Below are positions 50,901-63,000 of a DNA stretch of 64,000 nucleotides, one piece after another (positions within the stretch are counted from its first letter, which is position 1; every line of letters starts with the position of its first letter). The position numbers and the translations under genes are program-made. The notes below the pieces were generated by a model, which worked only from the letters and a program-made list of their open reading frames with translations, did not search any database and was not told the DNA's origin. The DNA lies in assembly GCF_036711975.1 (NCBI RefSeq), contig NC_091975.1, positions 3,784,501 to 3,848,500 of the forward strand. The letters are read 5' to 3'. The stretch comes from Onthophagus taurus (Eukaryota > Arthropoda > Insecta > Coleoptera > Scarabaeidae).

Positions 50901-51617
50901 AATTATTTGATCGTCCGCGAAGAATAGTGTTTTGAAGACGTTGTTAAGCTCTTAAGGAACCGATTTTTTAGAAATTTTTAAAGTTATCCAAGAAACGAAC
51001 GAGTACTAAAATTTTGATCATGTTTAAAAATTGATATCTTCAAAACTACAAGGTATTTTCCAAATTAGATTTCACCACTTAAAAGAGAATGCTTTTCTTT
51101 ATAAACGAACAAATTTTGAGAACAAGATCTTAAGAATTTGCTAAAGTACACATCTATATCATCCAGTTCTCTTCAATAACATCCATTTATTTCATTTATT
51201 TTAAATCAATGAAATGAATTTATTAAAATTAATATGAAGAAATCATAAATTCTTCGAAATCCCTGTTTTTCATTCTTAAAATTGCCCCCGCTTCATTCAA
51301 AAAGAAAATGTGTGGTCAAGCACTCCGCCACCTTTCTAAAGTGGGCCCCTTTACCCAAATCGATTTCTCACGTGTATGTTTTCCTTTTCGGTTTCCAAGC
51401 GACCACTCCGGGGGTTAACTGACCACCGTGACATCATTACCATATACTCCTAGGGTACAAGTTTCCACTTTCACCGCCTTCCTCGCCTCTTTCTCCGTAA
51501 CACGTTCAGTTTTCCACCGTGCGATGTTCGCGAACGTGTTCGAATTGAAAAATCTTAAACGCGTCTTAATAAAAGACCGAGATTTTGTAGAGTTCATTAA
51601 AAATTTGAGATAACACC
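50901..51617 (+). other. Cadherin promoter region and 5' UTR
   Basis: AT-rich up to about 51280, then GC-richer. A TTCAGTTTTC initiator-like site lies near 51505. A TTCGCGAA palindrome sits just after it, and the leader runs to the ATG at 51618. No other gene is seen. Confidence 0.4.
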
Positions 51618-54600
51618 ATGAAGGAATTCGTTTGTTGGCTGTATTTGGGGTTATTTTTTGAAATAATTTTGGGGGTTCCGAAATTTGATAGCACAGCTTT
51701 GATGAGAAATGTGTTTGTACCGGCTGATGCGGCGGTTAAATCGGTTATCTACAGGTTGAAAGCGTACGATACGGGTTTTGATTATCCTTTGGTGTTTAAA
51801 TTAGCGACTGTTAACAATGTGGTTGAGTTGGAAACGTTGAATTGTACGAAATTTAATTCAATTTGCCAAGCTAATGTTGTTTTAAAAAGTAAACTTGTTC
51901 CTGAAAGGTTTTATGATTTTACGGTTATTGTTGAAAATGGTAAAGGTGATGTTGAAACGATGGAATGTTCGTTTAAAGCAACAAATGCTACGACACCTAT
52001 TGAAAAAATTTTTCCGGGTAATAATAATAATAATAATTTCGGCAATATAAATTTAAAACATTTTAGGGGCACCTTCTTTGGTTTCGATTAGCGAATTATC
52101 GCATAGAAATTCAGATGTGGTTACTTTGAGAGCTCAAGGAAATACGTGGGGTAAAAAGAAAGTTCTTTTGGAACTTTTTGCACCCCCGGAATTCGGATTG
52201 CGGCAAAGAATCGTGAATGGACGGGATGTTGAAGGAACAATTGTGCTTGTATCGCGGTTGGATTATGAGAAATCACCGTCACATCATCTTCTTGTTTATG
52301 CAAATGTAAGAATTAAGTTAATTAAATGGAAATTTAGAGGAAAAGGTCTTTAACCTTATTTCTTATTCGCCGTTATTTCTTTTTAATTGGAAATTAACAC
52401 GCAATGTGTCCAAGAAAAAAATTTCTTTTTGAGGACATCAACGGTATAATATTTCCGTTTGCGTGATGATGCATTTTGATCGATCATGATTAACATAATT
52501 TTCAAAAACATCTCATATTTGCATATGACATCATGAACGTTACCCATTTGCATGTCTTCACGTTCCATTTTAAGTTAATTTCGACCTTCACAAACACATT
52601 TTTTTTGACATTAAATTCTTTTAGGATCCTTGGACTGATCGATCAACGGATACAAGAAACATTGCAACTTGGCCGTTATTCGTTTCGGTTTTAGACGAAC
52701 AAGATTCGCCACCAATTTTTACTTTAGCGCCACCGACTACCGATTTAGATCCAAATTTGAAAATTGGCGATACAATATTAACGGTAAAAGCTGAAGATGG
52801 TGATAAAGGAAATCCCAGGGATTTACGCTATTTTTTGGTTGACCATCAAAATTCTTCTATAAATGGTTTCTTTGAAATCGAGGAATTAACCGGTGAGTAA
52901 TAAAATAAAAATAGAAAAGTTGGAAATCAATAAGTTTTTATGGATTTATGTACGATGACAACAAATTAATCATTTATGATTTTCGTTGATGGTCACAATG
53001 CAGTTGTTAGAGCAGTTTTTTCAAGTTAAGTTAATATTCATTGTTTCTTAGCTCGTATGATAACTTTTTCAAAAATGTTAAGCAGAAAATCATAGTCACT
53101 ATCATATTCATAAATATTTTAATCATATTGATGGTGATAGACTGGATGCAGATCCATGCACAGCAGAAAAAAATTAATCTAGAGCAATCTAGAATCGAAA
53201 TTTTCAATATACAGTGTCCAAAAAGTCATGGTGCACTTTTGACCGATCACAGGAAAGCAATAAAGCAAGATAGACATGTCAAATTTTTACCAAATAAAAG
53301 AAAAACTCTTCTAGTTTCATACTTTGTTGACGTACACACATCTAAACGATGTGTTGTTGTGCAATATGTGGCGTTGCACATGATTCTACGAAAACTTGGA
53401 GAGTTTTTCTTTATATGACTTCAAAACTAAAATAAAATTAATATTTTTTTAGGTGAATTAAAATTAATTCATCCAATTGAAGATCTTTTATCAACGATTT
53501 CTCCTTCTAAACCTTTGTTATTAACAATTCGAGCAAAAGAACTTCGCAGAAACCAAAACGATGCTCCATCTCAATCGACAGACGTCCAATTAGCTCTTCT
53601 ACCTCCGAATCCATTAAAGGATACTCCTCCTAAATTTAACCAACCCGAATACACTGCCACAATAGAAGAAAATTCACCACCGGGAACTATTTTATCTTTA
53701 AAATCATCCCCTTTTATAACGATTCCAAAAGGAAGCGCCTTCATTTTGGAGATACTCAAAGAAAATGGAACATTCGAAATTTCTCCGAATGTTATCACCG
53801 AATCTTCGTCTTTTGAAATTAAAGTAAAAAATAATTCTTTATTAGATTATGAGTTAAAGACGTCGATTGAATTTGAAGTTTCTTTAAGAAAATTTGATTC
53901 TAAAGAATCTTCAAGTTTAGCTCGTGTTAAAATAAGGATTATAGATGTTGATGATGATCAACCCAGGTTTAGAATGGATGAGTGGAAAGCTGATTTAGCT
54001 GAAGACGCAATTTTTGGGACGTCAATTTTAAAAATTGAGGCTTTTAATAAAGATGGTGTTGAATACAGCGGGTTATCAGGTAAAAACAGCGACGCTTTTT
54101 CTTTAGATAAAACCACCGGGGTGATAACATTAATAAAACCGGATATGATTCATTCAGAAATTGATGATTCAATTAATTTAACGGTTAAAGTTACTTCGAA
54201 AGCATCGAATAAGTCTTCAACCGCAAAAATAAAATTCAAAATAATCGACGTTAACGACCATTCACCTCGATTTGAAAGAAATCCTTACGAATTTATCGTT
54301 GATGATGATCGAAAAAAATTTACGGTTAAAGCGATAATAAAAGCAGTTGATTTTGACAGTACATCGCCTAATAATCTTGTTAAATATGAATTAATAGAAT
54401 CGATTGATGGGTTATTTTTGAATCAAGATAATGGTGAATTAGAAATTGTTGAAAAATGGAATTTTAATACTTTGGTAACTTTACACGGTCGTGCTTATGA
54501 TGGTGGGATACCAAGACGATCCGACACGGTTGAAATAAGAATTTATCCACCGGAAAATAAATTCAGAAAAATGATGTTTGTCGTTTCCGGCCGAAACCCA

Positions 54601-56520
54601 AATCGAAATGAACTTGAAAAGACTTTAAGCACAATCGTAGGCCAAAAAGTTAATATCGAAGATATTCGCCCTTACAAAGATAATCAAGATCGAAGCGTTA
54701 TATTTGTAACGGTACCGAATGAATCGTCAATCATCGATATCAAGGAAGTGCAAAAAATATTAGATAAACGCACGATTAATGAAGATGAAAAGATTGTGAA
54801 ATCAAGTTTAAATTTATGGTGGATTTTTTGGGTAATCCTAATTCTTCTTTTAATCATTTTAGTTATTGCTTTGCTTTGTTGCATTTGTGAAGGATGCCCA
54901 TTATATGTGAATACAAAGAAACGTAAAACACAGTTAATCACTGAAAATTCTGGCCAAACCGAAAATAAATCAGTACAAGTCGCCGAATGGTTTGGACGCC
55001 GCGAAGCTTGGAGCCCGGAATTAGTGGATACAGAATCAATTAGGAGGCACGAAGCTGATCGAGGATCTGATCACGTCGAAAGGCACCGTAAACAGCAAAA
55101 GGTAATCGATAACAATTTAGAAATACCAAGAGATCAATTATATATTCGCGAAGGAAACGCTGATATCTTAAGATTAATTACAAGGGGAAACGAGCAACAA
55201 AGACCAATCACTTTAATACAAGAACAACCATACATAATTGATAACGGAAAAGATATCTTATTAAAACGATTTATTGATCAACAACAAAACGTAGAAATAA
55301 ATCGATCAAACTTGAACATCGCGGCTAAATTACAATCGGAAAACGAAGTTTTAGAACAAAGTTTAAGAACACAAAACGCTTTATTACGACAATTCTTAGC
55401 CGAAAGAGAACGAGAAATTCGTTTAGAAACGCAATCTTTACCAGCGGGTACACAAACCGATCATGACGTTGAAACGCAAACGGAACCATTGTTTTTAAGA
55501 CCACCAAAAAGAAAAACGCGATCCGATAATGAATTTAGCGACGTTTCTGAAGACGAGGAAAGAACAAAAAATCGAAGGAAAAGAAAGATACCGTTAAGAA
55601 GAAAAATAAACACCCCAATTCAAGAAGAATCTGAAAATAACTTAGATAATAACGAAAAAAATTCGATTAACGATGCGAGGAAATTAAGTTTTGGACACAC
55701 AAGAACTAGTTTATTAAGGAAAAAACAATCGGTTAAATCGCAAAATCAAGATTTACAAAAACAAAAATCTAAAAATGAATCAAAAATGGAAGTGAAAAAT
55801 GAATCAAGAAATGAATTAAAAAATGAATTAAGAAATGAAACAAAAAGTGATTCAAGATCAAATAAAATATCAAGATCGGCTTTAAGAAGAGAAGTATTAA
55901 AAGAAATTTCAGCGTCTTTATTACAAAGTGAAATAGGAACTGAAAGTGATTTACAAACATTTTCAGATGATTCCTTAGAAGAAGAAGAAGTTGAAATGAA
56001 ACCAATAAAATATCAATCACAAATTGATCTTAGTAATATAAAAAGAAAAAATGAAAAATTACGATCTCAAAGTAACTTAGACTTGAGTAAAAAAGATGTT
56101 TACGTTAACGAAAAAAATCGACGCGATAAACTGAAAGAAAGAAGAGGTTCTAATTCTCGATACATGGAATGGTACAAAAAAGGTAAAGCTGAGAAAAAAG
56201 ATAAAGATACTGGATCTGAAAGGAGTAGTGTAACAACGAAAGTTACTAAAAAAATTCCTGTTTCTGAAACGATGTTTAAATCGAATAGAAACGGCGTTGA
56301 TAAGAAAGGATTATCGTCAAATGGGCCAGATCACCCGTTGATACAACACTCAAAGAATCGATTTGAAATGGTTTATCCTAAAAGGATGGAAGATGATGTT
56401 GATTCAGGTATTGTTTTAACAAGACCGGCTGCTACACAGAAGAAAAGTATATTTACGATTGCTTACGATGATATGCAAACGACGAGAATTCAACAAGAAA
56501 ATCATTCACCACCTTTATAA
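51618..56520 (+). CDS. Non-classical insect cadherin, type I membrane protein
   Basis: Exons 51618-52017, 52067-52305, 52625-52892 and 53453-56520 join in phase to 1324 residues. A signal peptide (MKEFVCWLYLGLFFEIILG) leads a set of cadherin repeats with calcium-binding marks such as DEQDSPPIF, then DVDDDQPRF and DVNDHSPRF. Several repeats lack full DRE or DxNDN motifs, so calcium binding is probably partial. The membrane segment is WWIFWVILILLLIILVIALL, ending in a Cys-rich CCICEGC juxtamembrane stretch. The cytoplasmic part (about 520 residues) has VAEWFGRREAWSPELVD, then coiled-coil and highly charged repeats (NESRNELKNELRNE) and no beta-catenin site that I recognise. The FGRREAWSPE block reminds me of insect cadherin-86C, but that is recollection only. 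The first intron is 49 nt. Confidence 0.9.
53210..53420 (+). mobile_element. Possible mariner-type fragment in a cadherin intron
   Basis: TA-CAGTGTCC at 53210-53219 followed by AAAAAGTCATGG resembles the left end of a Tc1/mariner-like element. The right end is not recognisable. It lies within the third cadherin intron (52893-53452), in which a frame of 125 codons is open but carries no known transposase motif. Confidence 0.3.
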
Positions 56521-57090
56521 TATAATAAATCCATAAAAAATTAAAAATAATTGGTTTTATTATTATTTTTGTATTAATTTGTATTAATAAATTCGTTTCG
56601 TTTTGATCTATATAATTGAGTTTTCTTGCAAAATGTCTTATCAAGTTAATCCAAATCTTCTATTTTGCAATCTTCTTCAAAAATAAGTTGGAATTATTAA
56701 ATTGGAAATATTGTTGTAAAATTATTATAATTATAATAAAAGATTAATCAAAATTGTTTCAAAAAGTTGTTCAAAATTAACAATAACTTCATGTACATGT
56801 TGATTCAAATGAATTTTCTTTGCCAAAATGATACATTTTGAAAATAAAGTGCGTAAATAAAGCATTTTTGGGATGTTAGTCACCCTGAGAAAAAAAAACG
56901 GTGTGGGCTGTTTTCAGATGACCCCGTGAAAAGCGTTGTAGGTCATCTTGCGCCACGATATAAGAAAGCGTTGCCATACGCTAGCACATTTGTATTTAAA
57001 AACCAGTGGAGAGCAACGAGTTACTCGCGTCACTTTTAATTCACAATTTTTTGCAAAGACATTTTTCTGTGTAAATAAAAAAAATTGAAA
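56521..57090 (+). promoter_or_regulatory. Mp20-like gene promoter region
   Basis: After the cadherin 3' UTR, a GC-richer stretch runs from 56880. TATTTAAA near 56992 has the right distance to a start near 57020 and to the ATG at 57091. No muscle-specific site is certain. Confidence 0.45.
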
Positions 57091-60000
57091 ATGCCTGGAC
57101 CTAGCAGACCTTTATGGCAGGTATGTAATTTACTTATTATAAACCAGTAATTTATCACCATTAATCCACGTCGTCATTTTTGGCTAACACAAATTCTATT
57201 TTGAAAACGAATTACCTTTCGACTAATATAATTAATTTGTATTAAAAATTAATTAGCGTTACCAAAATAGGAGAACGCTTTTTATAATTTCGTGTAAAGT
57301 GAGTCATTCAAGGGGGATTATTTCGGGAGTGTTTACATTTTTGAGTGTAAAGAAAATGTGTCAGATTCGGGTTATTTTTAAACGCAATGTTTTTTTAACA
57401 CATTTTAATTTGTTCTTCTAATAAGTTAATTAATAAAATCGATTTGTAAATTAGAAAAAAATTAACTAAGAAACTTTCAAATTATAATTACTTATAAAAT
57501 AGGTTTATTTTATGAGGCCAAATCACTTATGAAGAAATCCGCTGGAATGTTATCGAAAACTTTACGCAAAATATCAAACATTATGTTTTCAATCGTCCTG
57601 GTCAATATTGGATTTAAAGAATCTGCTAATACTTGCCAGTTTTCGTTTAAGTAGCGATTCGTTGATTCCTCTGAAATTAAAAATATATAAATAATAAATA
57701 TAAATAAAATTATTACTTACCTAAAGCTTTAATTCCATCAAAAAGATTTCCCATGTACAAATTAAGTCCACCTATTGTAAATTTAACTTGAATCCCCGTT
57801 ATTTTAAAGAAATGAAAACCATCGTGTTTTATTAATTCAACAAAATTTTTCACAACGATATCCAAATTTTCTTAAAAAAATTAAAATTACCATAAAACTA
57901 ATTAATTAATTAAACTTACTAGCATCAAACCAACAAGTTCCAGCTCCCCTTAAAGGAATCAACAAAATTCGACCCAATAATTTATAATTCCCATCAATTC
58001 TTAATCTTGGTAAATGTAATTCAGTGTAAAAATCGTGAGTTTTAGGATCAACGTTATTTAATTTAATATGAGTATTTCCAAATCCCAAAACTGTGACGTT
58101 TGTTAAAGATGCATTTACGTTTACTGGGCCGGTTCCTTGTAAAATCTGAAATATGAATGAAAAAGTTTTTTATGATTATGTTTCCTTTTGTTAAATATTA
58201 AACACATTTTATGTAGAAAATTTATGCCAAAAAGCTTTTGCCAGAAAATCGTAGACGAACAACAAAAAAAAACTTGCTTAATGTCGAACGTGAAGTTATA
58301 AAATTTATTTTTGGCTCAAAAACATGGTTCTTAGCCAAAAATAAGGTGGGTAATAAACACTACCTACTACTAAAGGCAAAAAATAAATTGAAAAATACGA
58401 TTCTACTACAAAATAACTCTTTCCTCATTTACTCAATTAAATTTCCATACAACATCATTACACAAGACTGATTATCTGTTGAGCACAACAACTTCTATAA
58501 GATCGCCTACTTTTACTAATGTTGCGTAACTTTTTATTTTATGTCTTCACACGAGGAAATGTTGAAATTATTTTTTTTATAAATCTTTGAAAAACATTAC
58601 CTTTATAACTGGAACTTTTAATGGATCCAACGGTTCTAACCCAATGTCAGATATACCATTAGGAATTTCATCAAAAAGTTTTTGAACAGCATTAGTTGAA
58701 CAATTAATAAAATTTTCTTCTTTAATTTTACACGTATTTACATAATGAGCTAAAACAGATTTTTTGTCTCATCAAAAATCTTATAATAATCATCACTCAC
58801 GCTTTTCAGTTATAATTGACACTGAATTTGAAAGTGAAAAACTCGTTATGAAAGCTACACAAAAAAACAACAAAGTGATTGATGATTGATTCAACATTTT
58901 TATTTTTTAACGTTTTCTCAACACTCCTCTTTGCGAACTGACCGTCTCGGTCTGTTTTGGTTAACATTTCTGATCGTTTCTTGGTGGGTCCATTTGGGGT
59001 ACACTTTCACTACATCCATTCGACCGGTACGGTGCCCAAAATTACGCAATTCTCTTCGTCGCGGTCTTAAAGAACTGTGTCGATTGACTAAAGGCCAGTT
59101 TTCATTCAGTAATATAGAAAAAAATTAAATAACTTAGTTTTCTTTTAATCTTAAACATTTCTTCATTGTAATTTAATTGTAATCAACCCACTTAATAAGA
59201 TTACGATATTGAAGCAACGATTTATATACCAAATTAAAGCTGAGATCTCGGTCTTTAAAATGATATATAATAAGTGATATGTTTGATATAAAAAGTTTTG
59301 ATATAAAAAATAAAAAGTAAAACTCTATTTTTTAACTTTAAAATGAAAATTACAAAATCAGTCAAATGTAACTTTAAATTTAAATCAACACACTTACTAT
59401 GATTATGATATTGAAGCAACGATTTATATACCAAATTAAAGCTGACATCTCGGTCTTTAAAATGATATATAATAAGTGATATGTTTGATATAAAAAGTTT
59501 TGACATAAAAAATAAAAAGTAAAACTCTATTTTTTAACTTTAAAATGAAAATTACAAAATTAGTCAAATGTAACTTTAAATTTAAATCAACACACTTACT
59601 ATGATTATGATATTGAAGCAACGATTTATATACCAAATTAAAGCTGAGATCTCGGTCTTTAAAATGATATATAATAAGTGATATGTTTGATATAAAAAGT
59701 TTTGACATAAAAAATAAAAAGTAAAACTCTATTTTTTAACTTTAAAATGAAAATTACAAAATTAGTCAAATGTAACTTTAAATTTAAATCAACACACTTA
59801 CTATGATTATGATATTGAAGCAACGATTTATATACCAAATTAAAGCTGAGATCTCGGTCTTTAAAATGATATATAATAAGTGATATGTTTGATATAAAAA
59901 GTTTTGATATAAAAAATAAAAAGTAAAACTCTATTTTTTAACTTTAAAATGAAAATTACAAAATCAGTCAAATGTAACTTTAAATTTAAATCAACACACT

Positions 60001-63000
60001 TACTATGATTATGATATTGGAGGAATGATTTATATACCAAATTAAAGCTGAGATCTCGACCTTTAAAATGATATATAATAAACGATATATTTATTCTAAA
60101 AAGTTTTGAGATAAAAATTCATCTTAGAAGCGAAGTAAATTGTAAGATATATGCGAGAAAGTAGGAAGAAACGAAAAAATAAAATAAAAATAGACCGTTT
60201 CATCTTTAGGAATAGTTTCTTAGAGTTAGAGAACTTCGTCCAAAATACACGACGACGTTTACAAACACGTTTCTAATTTTATTTTTGGAACCCCCATATG
60301 TTTTCACAAAGTCCGGCTAAAATAGAATTGGTGTGCACTCGACGAGGCCGATTTTGTCAAGTTTTGTGTGATGTAAATCTGACGAAAACGTTTTTCACAC
60401 GAACCCAAGTCAAAAATAATAATAAAAACAATTTTTTTCTTCTAACAGCGATATTTTTTATTTATCATCTTAAGAAGAGTCATCATAAAATGAGAGAGTT
60501 ACAAATTAAAATATAGATAAAAATAGAATAAAAATGAATGGTGTTAAAAAATAAGTTCAAAAATAAGTTAAGAAATAAGTTAAAAAGTTAGGTTTTATCT
60601 AAAAAAATATAAATACTTTATGAAAATCTTATTCATTCTTTTACATATGTCTTGTATTTCCAAATCCACCATGTCCAGATTGGCTGGCGCCTTTATTATA
60701 ACCCATTTGAAGGTTCAATTCACCTTCGTGAGCTCTTAATTGTTCTTCAGTGAATGCTCTTTCATTCTTCTCAGCCATTTTTGGTCCCAAAGTTGGTCCA
60801 TTCCATTCAGGATGCTTTTGAGTTAATCTTCCCAAAGCAAATAATGAAAGAGCAACCTTAAAAAATTAATTAAATAGTTACAAAAGATCAAAAAGAAAAC
60901 AATTAAAATAATTACTTGAGCTACATTACGCCTTTCAAATAAATCGGCTGTTTGAAAGATTTCTTCTTGAGGAACTCCATATTTTTTCACAGCGGCTTGA
61001 AAAGCTTGGATATTTTCCATAAGTTGAAAATTGGTACCTTTTTTTTGAATCCTTTTAACGGATCCAGGTTGAAGTTTATTGATTAAATTGCAAAGAACAA
61101 CTCCGTCTTTGAGGATATCTTCAAATTCGCCAGCTGGAACTGGTTCCCCCAAACACGCAAAAATCCAATTTAAAACTTCAGATTCTAAATCCTTATTCCG
61201 TTTCTGAAAAATATTAAAGTTGAAGGAAAAAAACTTTTTGCTGTCATTTCTAATTTTAAAACTATCACTAACGCGAACGTTGCATCTCAAAAACTATTTT
61301 TAGCTTAGATATAATTAGCAAATTTAGAAATCGGCTTATAAAAAATAATTTCAAATCATTTATTTTTATCAATTGTTTAACTTACCGACATTGTTTGAAT
61401 TAATTTTTTTCCTGGGGTGAAATTTAGAGAGTTACTGAAGGCTGAAAAGCTTTCGATACACTGAAGCGTTTGTGCCAGACGCGTTCGACTTTATGAAAAC
61501 GTTCTGTGTGGAGGCGTTGAACACTTGTTGGCTGACATCATAAGCCTATCGGTTCATCAATTTTTTTTTCAAATTTATACTAAAAACTACTCCTTTTTAA
61601 TGCTTGATTTTTATTGGAAAGAAACAGAAAGTCTGTTCGACTATTTTCTTTGCAATTTAAGAATAACTCTTTGTTTAAGTCATTTAAATGGAAATTTTTA
61701 TAAAAAATAATTGATAAATATATTTCTATGTATAAAGTAGTAATAAATTATAATCCAAAAATAAATTTTAACTCGCTTTTAAAATAAACCAAGATGTTTG
61801 GAAAATTTATGAAACACGTTGTGGTAAATTGGTATATCTTAAACTTAAAATTTGGTATATCATAATAAAACGTTCCTTTTCACCCCCAAAAATTTCCTTT
61901 CTGAAATCCTATCGGTATTAAGATGACAAAAAAAAATTATTTCTCTTTTTTTTGTATTAGGTTGCTGGAAAACGTGATCCTGAACAAGAAAAAGAAGCTC
62001 AAGCTTGGATAGAATCCGTAACCGGTATGAAATTTCCTCCAGGAGTTCCATACGAAGACGTTTTGCGCGACGGTATTATTCTTTGTCAATTAATGAACCG
62101 TTTACAACCAGGAATTATCACCAAAATCAATACATCAGGAGGAGATTATAAATTAATGGACAATCTTAGCCAGTAAGTTAAAAATTAACTTATTTTAATG
62201 TAAAATAAAATATCCCCACATATATATTAAGTTGATATGGAAAGGAAGGGTTACATGACATCTCACATATGACCAGGATAACATGAATATCTGGAGATAT
62301 CCCGAACTTCAGAATAGCAAGCTCTCTCCCTCGAAATCCCGCTTTGTTTGCAACGGAAATCGTTACAAAAGAAAAATTTTATTTAATGTTTAAACGAAAG
62401 ATGATGTAGATAGAACAAGTCGGATTCAGTTTACCCTGGCTTTTCGCCAAATATCATAATCGGATACGTAAACAGTGAAATAATCCGGGAGATTATTTTA
62501 GGCGGTGACGAGTTCGTTTGCTGCCAAATGATGAAATATATTCGAATCGAGATCAAGCTATTTCTGGAATGTTTTATTGACGGGATTAAATGGATTATTA
62601 TCTTTAGATATGAATAATTTTAATTATTTATGTCTCTTGATTATAAATGGTTCAATAAACTAACAATGAAATTAATAATTAACAAAATTTAACCAAAACA
62701 ACTTTCTTTTAAGCTAATTAAGTTAATTACTATTTTAATAAATTAATATATCAAAATTATCATTTTATTAAAATAAATATTTAATTATCAACATAGGCAA
62801 CCGATTTTACACACTTGCAAATTTGGTTGCCTACTTAAATTAAAATTAATCGATTTAAATCGGATTGTTTTAACCTCCTTAAAGACATATTCTCCTAATA
62901 AAATTCCAGGCAATTGCACTACTTGATGATCCCAAACTTCTTTCATTCTTTTGTTCGAAGTACACCTGTACTTGTTAATCGATTTAATTCTTGGCACAAT

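Noticed and set aside
53041-53418. 125-codon ORF in a cadherin intron
   Set aside because: It has no transposase motif and lies within a spliced intron; kept only as a weak transposon-end call.
59255-59708. Two long similar minus-strand ORFs of 83 codons
   Set aside because: They are frames left open by the 202-bp AT-rich tandem repeat, not genes.
59165-60115. Regular repeats considered as a CRISPR array
   Set aside because: The whole 202-bp unit repeats, with no unique spacers, and the host is an animal.
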